From contig DUAT01000057.1 in assembly GCA_012960755.1 (NCBI GenBank), positions 291,909-355,908 on the forward strand: 64,000 bases of DNA, written 5' to 3'. Positions 16,488-25,758 of the stretch are shown here, in pieces (the stretch's first letter is position 1; the number at the start of each line of letters is the position of its first letter). This stretch comes from Gammaproteobacteria bacterium (lineage in GTDB: Bacteria; Pseudomonadota; Gammaproteobacteria; Pseudomonadales; Azotimanducaceae_A). The translations under genes and the position numbers were made by a program. Below the pieces are notes generated by a model, which saw only the letters and a program-made list of their open reading frames with translations, did not search any database and was not told the origin of the DNA.

Positions 16488-17729
16488 GTGAATCGCTGGC
16501 CGCGTATCGTTGTTCATGCAGATATGGACGCTTTCTACGCGGCTGTAGAACAACTTGATAATCCATCGCTTCGTGGTAAGCCAGTACTTATCGGTCCAAA
16601 CAGTTACCGGGGTGTTGTTTTAACGGCCAGCTACGAAGCAAGGCCTTTTGGCGTCGGCAGCGCTATGCCAGTGGCCGAAGCACGCCGACGCTGCCCCCAG
16701 GCGATCATGGTCGCACCCCGGTTCGAGCGCTATCAGCAGATCTCGGAACAGATAATGAATATATTCGCTGACTTCTCACCGTCTGTAGAGGCGTTGTCAC
16801 TCGATGAGGCATTCCTTGAGATGACAGGCGCCGAGCACATCTTTGGTGGGCCAGAATCCATGGGGCTAAAAATTAAAAAGGCAGTTAAAGAGATGACCCA
16901 CCTGAACATTTCCGTCGGCGTGTCGGGAACGAAATATGTTCCCAAGGTGGCCAGTGACCATGACAAGCCCAACGGCTTGACGGTGGTACCCCAGGCTCAG
17001 GCTGTTGAGTGGCTCGCCCCATTGCCGATCACCCGTCTGTGGGGGGTGGGGAAAAAAACAGCACCAAAACTGCGCGCACTCGGTTATGAAACCATCGGTG
17101 ATATCGCAAACGCTGATGAAAGAACTATTTCGCTTCAGCTGGGTTCTGCCGGACGCCACTTCCACCAACTCGCGCACGCCAGAGACCCGCGTCGAGTGTT
17201 GCGCGGCAGAGCTGCCAGAAGTATCGGTTCTGATCGCACCCTGGGTCAGGACATTTCCAGTCACAAAGATATCGAAGTCCATTTGCGTCGGTCAGCCCAG
17301 CGAATCGCTCGACGAATAAGGAAAAAGGACTATGTGGCAGGTGGCGTCCGCGTGCGATTAAAAACAAACAAATTTGAAATGTTCTCGCGCCAGCGCCAGC
17401 TCAAGAAACCCATTGATACAGCCGAGGCAATTTTCAGTACAGGGAAACAGCTTCTGAAAGAATTCAACCATCCAGGTCCTTTCAGACTGGTCGGTATGGC
17501 GGCTTTTGATCTGCATTGGCGTTGCGAACCTCAGCAACTTGATTTCTTCGAAGACCCGGTCGGCCGTGACCTTGAAACGACGATCGACGATTTACTGGAT
17601 AGATTCGGGGAACATGTCATCACCCGTGCCAGGGATCTTGGTAATTCAGGTAACGTCATGTCGGACGGCGTGAATCTGGATTTTCTTGATCACCGGGATG
17701 GTGAACGGGTTTCCGCTCCGGCGAAGTGA
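16488..17729 (+). CDS. dinB: DNA polymerase IV
   Basis: 413-residue Y-family translesion polymerase. Metal-binding motifs are ADMDAFYAAVE (first Asp) and SLDEAFLEM (Asp-Glu pair); the helix-hairpin-helix RLWGVGKKTAPKLRALG contacts DNA; SIGSDRTLGQDI starts the little-finger domain. It begins at GTG 16488, with AGGTGA about 8 bases upstream. The protein is longer than E. coli DinB (351), with an extra C-terminal stretch that has no evident beta-clamp motif (ends near DGVNLDFLDHRDGERVS). It copies damaged DNA with low fidelity. No LexA box was identified by eye upstream. Confidence 0.95.
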   Translation: MNRWPRIVVHADMDAFYAAVEQLDNPSLRGKPVLIGPNSYRGVVLTASYEARPFGVGSAMPVAEARRRCPQAIMVAPRFERYQQISEQIMNIFADFSPSVEALSLDEAFLEMTGAEHIFGGPESMGLKIKKAVKEMTHLNISVGVSGTKYVPKVASDHDKPNGLTVVPQAQAVEWLAPLPITRLWGVGKKTAPKLRALGYETIGDIANADERTISLQLGSAGRHFHQLAHARDPRRVLRGRAARSIGSDRTLGQDISSHKDIEVHLRRSAQRIARRIRKKDYVAGGVRVRLKTNKFEMFSRQRQLKKPIDTAEAIFSTGKQLLKEFNHPGPFRLVGMAAFDLHWRCEPQQLDFFEDPVGRDLETTIDDLLDRFGEHVITRARDLGNSGNVMSDGVNLDFLDHRDGERVSAPAK

Positions 17730-17808
17730 CGTTTCCATTAATCAAAAACCTCTTTAGAAAAATGATATCCGTGGAAAAGTAACGCGAACCCGCCGGTATT
17801 ACATAGTT

Positions 17809-18909
17809 TTAGTCCGGCATACCCTGAATATCCGGCATGGGGTAATAACGTTTGTCACCTAGAGACTGAACCCGCTGCCAGAACTCAGGACCGGCAGCGA
17901 TTCCATTTTCCCCGGGTTCGGTCTTTTGTCGCCACATATTCCACGAGTCGGGGTGTAGCCTAGTTGCTTCCTCCAGCAAACCTTCGGCTTCGGCCGCGTT
18001 ACCTGATTTCAGCAGGAATTGACCCAGGCGAAAATTGGCATGAGCAAGGGCCATATCCGTTGTCATGGCAGAGACATGTGTCCGTGCATCGTCCGGGTTA
18101 AATGCATATTGGCTCGCTGAACCATTCGAAACCCAGTCCTTGAGGGCATCATAGTAGAGGCCCCTGGCTTGCGCGGCTTTCTCTGCCTTTTCCTCGGGAA
18201 TCGACAATTTTTCCAGATCCATATATCGAAAGGATTCATAGGCTCCGGCATTTTCAGTGGGACGAACAATTTTGCCCTGCTCATCAATCCAGACTGCCTG
18301 GGGCACATTGACCATGTTGTAAAGGTCCGCCAGCCGATGTTCCGTGTCAATAAGGGAAACATAAGTGGCTGCTACTTCATTGATCCATGGATCAGCAGCG
18401 CCATCACGGCTATCCATCGCAACGGCGATGATCATGAAATCTTTATCCTTGTTCTCTTCGAAAAGGGTTTGCCACACGGGCAAATCAGCTCGGCATCCTC
18501 ACCAGCTGGCCCAGCTGCATAAATAGACCTTTTTTCCACGATAGTCGGACAGGGAGTGCAGGTTTCCATTAACATCCGGTAGGGTAAAATCCGGGGCGTC
18601 CAGGCTTTGTAACTGCACAGTCCGATCATCTGCACTCTCACCCAGAATCCAGGCTTCTCCTGCTTCGTCCCTGAGCACCGGTCGATTCATATGGTGCCAG
18701 AATCCTGCCAGATTAATTTCGTTTCCGGACACCAGTTCGGGTGTACCAGACACCGGGATTGGGACACACACGGATCCCTTACAAAGCCCCTCTTCTTTCA
18801 ATGACCAACCCGTTGCTGATTCTGTTTCCTCAGACGACAGCCACAAATCGTCCCCGTTGACCCTGGCATCGACAGTAACAACGCCATTCTCCGTTAATAA
18901 CGTGGTCAT
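17809..18909 (-). CDS. redoxin/TlpA-like protein with probable selenocysteine at residue 137
   Basis: From ATG 18909 (GGGGGTGA upstream) the frame meets TGA at 18499-18501 and continues in frame to 17809, giving 366 residues if UGA is read as selenocysteine. The N-terminal ~100 residues are unrecognised. Then comes a thioredoxin fold: FTLPDVNGNLHSLSDYRGKKVYL, the active site SWASW-UGA-GCR, DFMIIAVAMDSRD, LIDTEHRLADLY, and VNVPQAVWID with the cis-Pro before the last strand. The TGA falls exactly where the first Cys of the WCGC motif belongs, and the next Cys is kept. A 6-bp hairpin with a small G-containing loop starts 14 bases after the TGA. The C-terminal ~110 residues look like TPR-type helices. 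No signal peptide, so cytoplasmic. The role would be thiol or peroxide redox chemistry. Without readthrough it would be a pseudogene; I favour a selenoprotein. Confidence 0.82.
18468..18484 (-). promoter_or_regulatory. candidate bacterial SECIS hairpin after the in-frame UGA
   Basis: On the minus strand UUUGCC pairs perfectly with GGCAAA across the loop CGUGU. The loop begins 21 bases after the UGA (20 bases between), inside the 16-37 base range described for bacterial SECIS elements. One of the first two loop bases is G, as that model requires. The hairpin lies within the coding sequence, as in bacterial selenoprotein mRNAs. Confidence 0.65.
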
Positions 18910-19142
18910 AGATTCACCCCCAAAATATAATCGTAAGAAAGAATAATAGATCACCCAGCTGGCTGGTTAAAAGCAAAACCTCCACCATCTTCGTACATTT
19001 CCGATTCGTCGGTAATTCGGGGCATTCTTGCTACTAGAAGTGCAAAGGAAGTGTATAAGAAGCGGGTAAGAAGTTCAGGCAGCACCCCAATTGTGTTAAT
19101 GTTGTCGGTTCTCACATCATTACCCCAAATCAAGAGCCAGTT

Positions 19143-20456
19143 ATGAGCGAACAGCCCATTGAGTCGGAAGAACCAACCAACAGATTAATGAGTCCGTTTT
19201 TGTCCGACAACCCTCCGCCGATGATTAAAGACCCTTATTCGGTACCCATAGAGGACATCAATCTCATTGACGGCAGGCTTTTCCAGAATGATATCCACTG
19301 GGACCACTTCAAACGCCTGCGAGAGGAAGATCCAGTCCACTTAAATGACCTGCCGGGCTTCGGTCGATACTGGTCGCTGACGAAATTTGAAGACATCATG
19401 TTCGTCGACAAAAACCATGACATGTTTTCCTCGGCCCATGGCATCGCCATCGGTCCCCAGGTGGACGCCGAACCCAATCCTGAAGATTTGAACCTGTCCA
19501 TGTTCATCGCCATGGATCCGCCCAAACACGATCTACAACGGGCGACCGTCAGCGGCGTTGTTGCCCCACCAAACCTTGCCAAGATGGAAAGTACTATTCG
19601 TGAACGAGTCTGCAAGATTCTTGACGGTCTGCCCAGGGGTGAAACCTTTAACTGGGTTGACCTGGTCTCAATCGAGCTCACGACACAAATGCTGGCAACC
19701 CTGTTCGACTTTCCCTTTGAAGATCGCCGAAAACTTACCCGTTGGTCTGATGTTGCGACAGCGGCGCCAGGCACAGGTGTCGTCGCTTCAGAAGATCAGC
19801 GACGCGAAGAACTGCTCGAATGCCTTGCCTACTTTACAAAATTGTGGAATGAAAGAGCTGCAAAAGCACCAGGTTCGGATCTGATTTCCATGTTGGCCCA
19901 CGGGGAAGACACCAAGGATATGGAACCGTTTGAATTCCTTGGCAACCTGATACTACTTATTGTCGGCGGTAACGATACCACCCGGAATTCCATTAGTGGT
20001 GGTGTATTGGCGCTCAACCAACACCCTGCCGAGTATGACAAGTTACGCAATGACACCTCCCTGATACCGAACATGGTTTCCGAGATCATTCGCTGGCACA
20101 CCCCATTACCTTATATGCGCCGAACCGCGAACCAGGATTTCGAGCTGCGTGGTAAGCAAATCAAAAAGGATGACCAGTTACTTATGTGGTACATCTCCGG
20201 TAACCGGGATGAAGAAGTCATCGACCGGGCTAATGAATTTATTATCGACCGGTCAGGTGCAAGGCATCATTTGTCCTTCGGTTTTGGTATTCATCGCTGC
20301 ATGGGTAACCGGCTGGCCGAAATGCAGCTAAGAATCGTCTGGGAAGAGATTATGAAACGCTTCAGCTTTGTTGAAGTCGTCGGTGAACCCACACGCCTGC
20401 AATCGAGTTTTGTCCGAGGAATTACGGAGTTGCAGGTCAGGGTTCATGAACTGTAA
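19143..20456 (+). CDS. cytochrome P450, CYP153-like (second copy)
   Basis: 437 residues, clearly paralogous to the P450 at 9906-11159 but with a longer, proline-rich N-terminus. I-helix GGNDTTRNS, K-helix ExxR in SEIIRWHTPLPYMRR, haem loop FGFGIHRCMGNRLAE with the ligand Cys. The CYP153-like stretches FNWVDLVSIELTTQMLATLFDFPFEDRRKL and IKKDDQLLMWYISGNRDE are shared. Expected to hydroxylate a fatty, alkane or terpenoid chain using external ferredoxin electrons. It is transcribed divergently from the redoxin gene and converges on the fused DAACS carrier, with a hairpin between. No dedicated ferredoxin is nearby. Confidence 0.93.
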   Translation: MSEQPIESEEPTNRLMSPFLSDNPPPMIKDPYSVPIEDINLIDGRLFQNDIHWDHFKRLREEDPVHLNDLPGFGRYWSLTKFEDIMFVDKNHDMFSSAHGIAIGPQVDAEPNPEDLNLSMFIAMDPPKHDLQRATVSGVVAPPNLAKMESTIRERVCKILDGLPRGETFNWVDLVSIELTTQMLATLFDFPFEDRRKLTRWSDVATAAPGTGVVASEDQRREELLECLAYFTKLWNERAAKAPGSDLISMLAHGEDTKDMEPFEFLGNLILLIVGGNDTTRNSISGGVLALNQHPAEYDKLRNDTSLIPNMVSEIIRWHTPLPYMRRTANQDFELRGKQIKKDDQLLMWYISGNRDEEVIDRANEFIIDRSGARHHLSFGFGIHRCMGNRLAEMQLRIVWEEIMKRFSFVEVVGEPTRLQSSFVRGITELQVRVHEL

Positions 20457-20494
20457 GCAACTCGCCTGCACAACTTAAAAAAACAGATAACCCG

Positions 20495-20514
20495 GGCCTT
20501 TGCCAGCAAAGGCC
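20495..20514. terminator. hairpin between convergent genes
   Basis: GGCCTTTG and CAAAGGCC pair perfectly (8 bp) around the loop CCAG, between the P450 stop and the stop of the minus-strand fused carrier. A run of seven A on the plus strand (20477-20483) becomes a T-run for minus-strand transcription, 11 bases beyond the stem. That makes it a plausible minus-strand terminator; the plus side lacks a clear T-run. Confidence 0.5.
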
Positions 20515-20556
20515 TGGTCATACTATCGCCTGACAGTCTGGGCTTGTCTCGAATGG

Positions 20557-22707
20557 CTACGGCTCGACAATGTCAACTTCAATCAGGTCCTCCCATAGTG
20601 ACCTCGTTGGTGGTTCACCGCTGGGGTCTTCACCCCGCATCCAGTACCGGAACAGCCCATGTATAGTGTCGTCCCGACGACGTAGTTCGATCCAGTTACG
20701 CATATACAACTCAAACTCAACATCATTAGCCGCAAGGGGAAACGCCAGCGGCACCCTTAGCTGTTCTGGTTTGGGGGCAACGACAACGTATTCCGGATAG
20801 AGAAGCGTCCAGGCACTGGCACCGACGATGCCGAACATCATGGTATTAAACTTACGATCTTTATCTCTAAAAAATAAACGTGGAGTCGCTATTTCCCACA
20901 CCGTCGCATCGGGTAATAAATCCCTCAGATGCGCAACGTCATAGTACGCATCCGGAATTCCGACCACCAGGTCATCAACGTCTCGCAGTTGTTCCCAGGT
21001 CCGGAACGTCTTACGTCGTTCACGCTCGACGACAAAGGCCATGACCTCCTCGACGTAGGGTGAGGATAGAGTCATTATTTTCATCCTCTCCGGGGTCATC
21101 GCAACACCTGACGCCATATCAAGATAACCACTTTGCAACAAAGGGGCGGTCTGATTCCTGTATATCCTGACAAATTCGAGCTCAACACCGAGGTCCCGGG
21201 CAAGCAGGTGTGCCAGTTCAACATCAAATCCAACCAGGTCACCTTTTTCGTTATGGAAGGCATAAGGCAACCAGTCACGATAGTAACCAACTCTGAATAC
21301 ACCCCTTTCCTTCACCCGTTGCAGCACAGGCTGGATTTCAAATTCGCTGAAAGTACTAGCTGGCTCCTGCAGGACTTTGACATTCACGGTGTGAGAAATA
21401 AGTTCCCGGTCAATGAAATGTGTATAGCCCTCGTAATGATGCCCGATACCTGAAAAGATAGTCCTCAAGCCAACAATTAAAACGAATGCCAGCGCCGCGG
21501 CAATGCCCGTGTACTTACCAATTTTCCAGAACCTGGGCTTGAGCCATCCTGCAGAACCGGCAGAGACGAACAGGGCAAAGCAGACACAAAACATCGAAGC
21601 CAGCATGGTTGACAGTCGGTTAATGATGATATGGTCAGTCACCTGGTAAAGCTGGAAAAGATTTGCCGGAATACTGAACATATCCAGCAATGCTGGCAGT
21701 GCGATAACCGCCGAACCGAACAGGTTCATCAAGCCACTTAGAAACAACAATGGGAGTTCATCAGCGTCTAAGGACTCGCCGGAAAACCATCCGGCAAACA
21801 GCACGAATATCAAACCCAGCAATTTGCCCGCAGTTGGCAGGCTGTAACTAATGGGTACGATAATATCGACTATATATTCAGAGTCACTTTTACCACCTGC
21901 TTTAAGCTCCAATAGCTTTTTTATCTGTTCAGAAAGAATCGGCAGAACCACAAAAAAGTTACCTGTAATAAAAGCAGTCAATAGTGCATCCCGACTAACA
22001 GCAATGATTTCGCCGTAACTGAATGGGGAAACACTGACTAACATCCGGGGGAACACCCAGAAGCATAAAAAAAACGCAGTCACTGCGACCGTTGTAACAA
22101 ACACATACACACCCTGTAGTTCCTCCAGTTGAATCGTCGCAGCAGCATTCGCACCAATGGCGAAAACACCGAATGGTGCTAATTTCAACACCAGCATCGC
22201 GACGTTACCGATAGTTCCCTGGATCACCTCAAGGGTCTCCAGCAGTTTCTGCTTACCCTTCACTTCCATCAGGGCGTATCCAAAAATCCCGCTGAAGACC
22301 ACAACTGCAGGTACTGCCGGTTCCACCAACGAGCGAAACAGGTTAGCGGGTACAAAAGTCGCAAGAAAATTATGCTCAGGCTGGGGTCCAAGTAACTCGG
22401 GCGTATAGTAATTCGCAGATTCCCAGACAGGGAAAGTCAGTGGCACTAACATGATGAAAAACAGCGTTGCGCCCCAGAAAAGTCCCAGACCGATAATTCC
22501 ATATCGCACAATGACCCGCAGACTCGCTGGATTCAATGAACCCACACCGTAGATAACTGACACCACAATGTAAGGCAATACGGTCATCTGCAGGAGCATC
22601 AGGAATGCCTCGCCAACGATGGCAACTTGCGTCATCACTTCGCCAAAAATGATGCCACACAGCAAACCCAGACTCAGGCCGATGAGTATTTTGGTCGACA
22701 GGGTCAT
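20557..22707 (-). CDS. DAACS dicarboxylate/amino-acid:cation symporter fused to a solute-binding domain
   Basis: 716 residues from ATG 22707. Residues 1-430 form a GltP/DctA-type sodium or proton symporter: GLSLGLLCGIIFGE at the first helix, MTVLPYIVVSVIYGVG, NFFVVLP, PTAGKLLGL, and about eight hydrophobic segments including the re-entrant region. Residues about 460-716 are a family-3 periplasmic solute-binding domain: RVKERGVFRVGYYRDWLPYAF, GDLVGFDVELAHLLARDLGV, SGYLDMASGVAMTPERM, SSPYVEEVMAFVV. The order suggests the binding domain lies outside the membrane and feeds or gates the carrier. The frame is open to 22869, overlapping the SDR gene; I start at 22707 because it places the first helix normally, though no strong ribosome site precedes it. 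Likely cargo is an amino acid or dicarboxylate. Confidence 0.88.
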   Translation of the reverse strand: MTLSTKILIGLSLGLLCGIIFGEVMTQVAIVGEAFLMLLQMTVLPYIVVSVIYGVGSLNPASLRVIVRYGIIGLGLFWGATLFFIMLVPLTFPVWESANYYTPELLGPQPEHNFLATFVPANLFRSLVEPAVPAVVVFSGIFGYALMEVKGKQKLLETLEVIQGTIGNVAMLVLKLAPFGVFAIGANAAATIQLEELQGVYVFVTTVAVTAFFLCFWVFPRMLVSVSPFSYGEIIAVSRDALLTAFITGNFFVVLPILSEQIKKLLELKAGGKSDSEYIVDIIVPISYSLPTAGKLLGLIFVLFAGWFSGESLDADELPLLFLSGLMNLFGSAVIALPALLDMFSIPANLFQLYQVTDHIIINRLSTMLASMFCVCFALFVSAGSAGWLKPRFWKIGKYTGIAAALAFVLIVGLRTIFSGIGHHYEGYTHFIDRELISHTVNVKVLQEPASTFSEFEIQPVLQRVKERGVFRVGYYRDWLPYAFHNEKGDLVGFDVELAHLLARDLGVELEFVRIYRNQTAPLLQSGYLDMASGVAMTPERMKIMTLSSPYVEEVMAFVVERERRKTFRTWEQLRDVDDLVVGIPDAYYDVAHLRDLLPDATVWEIATPRLFFRDKDRKFNTMMFGIVGASAWTLLYPEYVVVAPKPEQLRVPLAFPLAANDVEFELYMRNWIELRRRDDTIHGLFRYWMRGEDPSGEPPTRSLWEDLIEVDIVEP

Positions 22708-22723
22708 GGAAGAAGAATCTCGG

Positions 22724-23473
22724 TCAGTGAACGCCGCCATCAACCGCCAGTATCGCGCCGGTTGTGAAACTCGCCGAATCACTGGCCAGATACAAGGCGG
22801 CACCGACAATTTCCTCCGGCTCTCCACCCCGTTGCATCGGCATGGACCTGGCGTTTTTATTGAAGTCATCCATATTCCAGGCCTTGGAAATATCCGTTAA
22901 AAACGGACCAGCCATAATACAATTAACCCGCACCTTTGGTCCGTAGGCTGCGGCGAACGACCGTGTAATGGCATTGAGCCCTGATTTTGCGGCACCATAG
23001 GGTTCTGAATTGGGACTCTTGTTCACAGAAGCAGTGCTGCTCACATTGATGATCGACCCACCCGCAGCAGCATTCATTTTTGCGCCAACAACCGCACTCA
23101 ACCTGAACGGACCCTTCAGGTTTACACCGATAACCTTGTCAAACAACTCTTCGGTAACATCGACCAATGATTCATACAACGGCGACATACCTGCATTGTT
23201 GATCAAAACATCCACCTTCCCGAAACGCTCATAAACCGCATCAACCATCTCGTCAAGCTGATTCCAATTACCCACATGGGCTGCATATGGAAATGCGCTC
23301 ACCCCCAGAGCCTCAACTTCCTTCGCCGTCTGTTCACAGCTATCCATTTTTCGACTCACAATAGCAATATCTGAGCCCTGGGCTGCAAACCCCAGTGCCA
23401 TGGCCCGCCCGAGTCCCCGGCTACCTCCGGTGATCAGCACGACCTTACCGGACATATCATAGATTTTGTCCAT
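22724..23473 (-). CDS. SDR family oxidoreductase
   Basis: 249-residue classical short-chain dehydrogenase. NAD(P) motif TGGSRGLGRAMALG, NNAG (LINNAGMSP), catalytic Ser in NVSSTASV, and YGAAKSG (YxxxK). It ends with the common SFTTGAILAVDGGVH. Start ATG 23473. It lies 16 bases upstream of the chosen start of the fused carrier, so the pair is probably one transcript. The substrate cannot be stated; closest in style to 3-oxoacyl reductase or gluconate dehydrogenase-like SDRs. Confidence 0.92.
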   Translation of the reverse strand: MDKIYDMSGKVVLITGGSRGLGRAMALGFAAQGSDIAIVSRKMDSCEQTAKEVEALGVSAFPYAAHVGNWNQLDEMVDAVYERFGKVDVLINNAGMSPLYESLVDVTEELFDKVIGVNLKGPFRLSAVVGAKMNAAAGGSIINVSSTASVNKSPNSEPYGAAKSGLNAITRSFAAAYGPKVRVNCIMAGPFLTDISKAWNMDDFNKNARSMPMQRGGEPEEIVGAALYLASDSASFTTGAILAVDGGVH

Positions 23474-23536
23474 TACTTCCTCTCATATGGCTTAAAACGG
23501 ATTCAGCGATATAGTAAACGCCTGACGAATCTTATG

Positions 23537-24874
23537 CTATCTGACCCAGATGGAATTAGGCAATCCATTGGAATGATTCAGACTGGGTCTGACCTGATTC
23601 CAGTCAATGCCGGTAAACCCTCTCATCGCTTTGATGCGGAAGATGACAGCCATCATAAACAAGCCAATCTCACAACCTGCAATCAGTACGGGGTTTTTAA
23701 AGGTGGCTGCACTGACAAAAGTTACCGCCAGGAATAACGCAATCAATCCTGCGATTATCGACACACCATTAATCCGTGCCGAGAGTTGAAAGTACGCACT
23801 GAAAGAGGTGCTGGCAACAAAAGCAGTCAGGTATACCCCGGATGCGAAGGTAGATCCAACAAGCCATGCCAGCAGGCTAACCAAGGTCGCGGCCAGGTAA
23901 AATTGCATAAGATTTGCAATCACATTCTTTTCCAACAACCGCCAGTGAGCTTCCCGGTCTCCACCCTGTCGCAACCAGAGCAATCGATGCCGCGCCGCCA
24001 GCTCACCGTACGAAAGTGTCCAGTTACTGGTGAGGAGACTTGTCCCGAGGAATAACACGACAATATTAGCTGGCTCTGAAAGCCAGTCCATACCGGTGAG
24101 ATCACTCGTTGCTTGAAAAGAAAATAGTCCGCCAATGACGATCACTACAAAAAACCAGCTTAAGGCGGGTCCACCGATGACCACAACAAAACTGAGTAGT
24201 GCCCTGCTGGCTTTCCCTCCCGGAAACCCCAGCAGCAGTGCCAGGTGCGCTGAATTCTTATCCATCATGGCAGCCGTGTACTCCCAGACAGCGCCTGACA
24301 ACCACTGAGCCCACGAGAAACGACGGCTAGGATCCGCAAAAAGCCAGCCCGCAATGCACAGGATAAACCCAATCGTTATCACGACCTGGTTCGCAGTGCT
24401 CGTGCCATCAAACCCCTTAAGAAGAACCTGCAGCAAGACGACGATCAGCAACAGGATAAGTGCGACCACAAAGCGGGATCTGGACAATAGCTGTAGATAG
24501 CCCTGATAGGCACCTATAACGATAAAACCCAGAACGAAAGTGTCGGCATTTACGTCTGGATAGTTCATCATGGTGATTGTCAGAGCACCGACCAGATTCA
24601 TCAGCAGTATCGCCAATCCCGTCCGGCGCTGAAATCCGGGAAGTAGTGCAAGTCGACGATTGGACCATAACTTCTGAAACACGTAGGGGGAGATGAATAT
24701 CGGAACAAATACGGCTAACCCAATCCCGACGCGAGTCAAATACAAACCATAATCACTCAGACCGATGTTGATCAGGATTCCCACGCCAGCGAGCGATAGC
24801 CCAGACACGATAACCCAGGGAATAATCCGCTGGTAAGACACCATATACCAGCAAATAAGGATTACGCCTTTCAT
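23537..24874 (-). CDS. ABC-2-type transporter membrane subunit
   Basis: About 445 residues and roughly ten hydrophobic helices, with almost no soluble domain. ATG 24874 overlaps the stop of the ATPase gene (ATGA), which fixes the start and shows translational coupling; an in-frame extension to 24916 is not needed. No sequence family name is certain. Position after a GntR regulator and an ATPase marks it as the membrane partner of a YtrA/YtrB-like system, which in Gram-positives responds to cell-wall-active agents. Here the exported or sensed compound is unknown. Confidence 0.8.
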   Translation of the reverse strand: MKGVILICWYMVSYQRIIPWVIVSGLSLAGVGILINIGLSDYGLYLTRVGIGLAVFVPIFISPYVFQKLWSNRRLALLPGFQRRTGLAILLMNLVGALTITMMNYPDVNADTFVLGFIVIGAYQGYLQLLSRSRFVVALILLLIVVLLQVLLKGFDGTSTANQVVITIGFILCIAGWLFADPSRRFSWAQWLSGAVWEYTAAMMDKNSAHLALLLGFPGGKASRALLSFVVVIGGPALSWFFVVIVIGGLFSFQATSDLTGMDWLSEPANIVVLFLGTSLLTSNWTLSYGELAARHRLLWLRQGGDREAHWRLLEKNVIANLMQFYLAATLVSLLAWLVGSTFASGVYLTAFVASTSFSAYFQLSARINGVSIIAGLIALFLAVTFVSAATFKNPVLIAGCEIGLFMMAVIFRIKAMRGFTGIDWNQVRPSLNHSNGLPNSIWVR

Positions 24875-25758
24875 GCGTGCACCTCTAAAAAGATGTCTTC
24901 CAGCGACAACCACCATTCACGCTCGAGTTCAAACCCAACAGCCTGCGCCAGCGCCTGGTGCCGCTCCGCATTCCAATGGCTGAAAACAAGGGTCTGAACA
25001 TTTCCTACCTGGTATTGATGGATCAGGTCATCATTCTGGAACGCCCCTGGCAGTTCAACCCCAGGGGGCAAGCTGACCCGGCCGGTATTCTCTTTCAGAG
25101 AATCCAGGGGTTCATCTATCGCCAACGCGCCGTCTTTAATCAGCCAGACCCGGGAAGCCACCCGCTCAAGATCACTGATGATATGGGTGGAAAACAGAAT
25201 TGTGCATGAGCGGCTACTTGCAATGGCAACCAGCTCGCGGAGGAAGGCCCGTCGAGCCTGCGGATCCAGGCTGGCGACGGGTTCATCCAGTACGAGCAGA
25301 TCCGGTTCATTACCCAGCGCCGAAATAATGGAAAGTTTTTGTCTCTGTCCGACCGACAAAGTATGGATCTTACGCGCCAATGGTACATCCCACTCATTAC
25401 ATAAACGCTGAATTAAACATGAGTTCCAATGGTCATAGAATTCCCTGATCAACCCAAGATAACGCTCACCACTGATGCCAGCGAGCAATTCATCTGTCTG
25501 TGGTACAAACCCAATCCGCGCCTTGGTTTCTTTCGAACTTAGCCGAGCACTGTCGATGCCGAATACCCAGGATGAACCCTGGGTTGGCTTACAGAAACCG
25601 AGCGGAGTCTCCAGTAGCGTTGTCTTGCCTGCACCGTTCAGCCCCACCAGTCCAATAACGTCACCGGTCCTTACTTCTGTAGTAATCCCCTTCAGCACTT
25701 CGTGGTTGTCATAGTACTTACGAAGATTATCGAACTTAACCACCTGATCACTCATCAT
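24871..25758 (-). CDS. ABC transporter ATP-binding protein
   Basis: 295 residues. Walker A GLNGAGKTTLLE, Q-loop region GFVPQTDE, signature LSVGQRQKLS, Walker B LLVLDEPVASLDP, and switch His in FSTHIISDLERVA are in the normal order. After about residue 210 a C-terminal extension follows, as in export ATPases of the CcmA/YtrB/DrrA class. The start overlaps the 3' end of the GntR gene by 11 bases and the stop overlaps the membrane gene by 4. It powers export or a signalling step by the membrane subunit. Confidence 0.95.
   Translation of the reverse strand: MMSDQVVKFDNLRKYYDNHEVLKGITTEVRTGDVIGLVGLNGAGKTTLLETPLGFCKPTQGSSWVFGIDSARLSSKETKARIGFVPQTDELLAGISGERYLGLIREFYDHWNSCLIQRLCNEWDVPLARKIHTLSVGQRQKLSIISALGNEPDLLVLDEPVASLDPQARRAFLRELVAIASSRSCTILFSTHIISDLERVASRVWLIKDGALAIDEPLDSLKENTGRVSLPPGVELPGAFQNDDLIHQYQVGNVQTLVFSHWNAERHQALAQAVGFELEREWWLSLEDIFLEVHA

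Noticed and set aside
18951..19133. 60-codon minus-strand ORF upstream of the redoxin gene
   Set aside because: No ribosome site or recognisable protein pattern; lies in the divergent promoter region.
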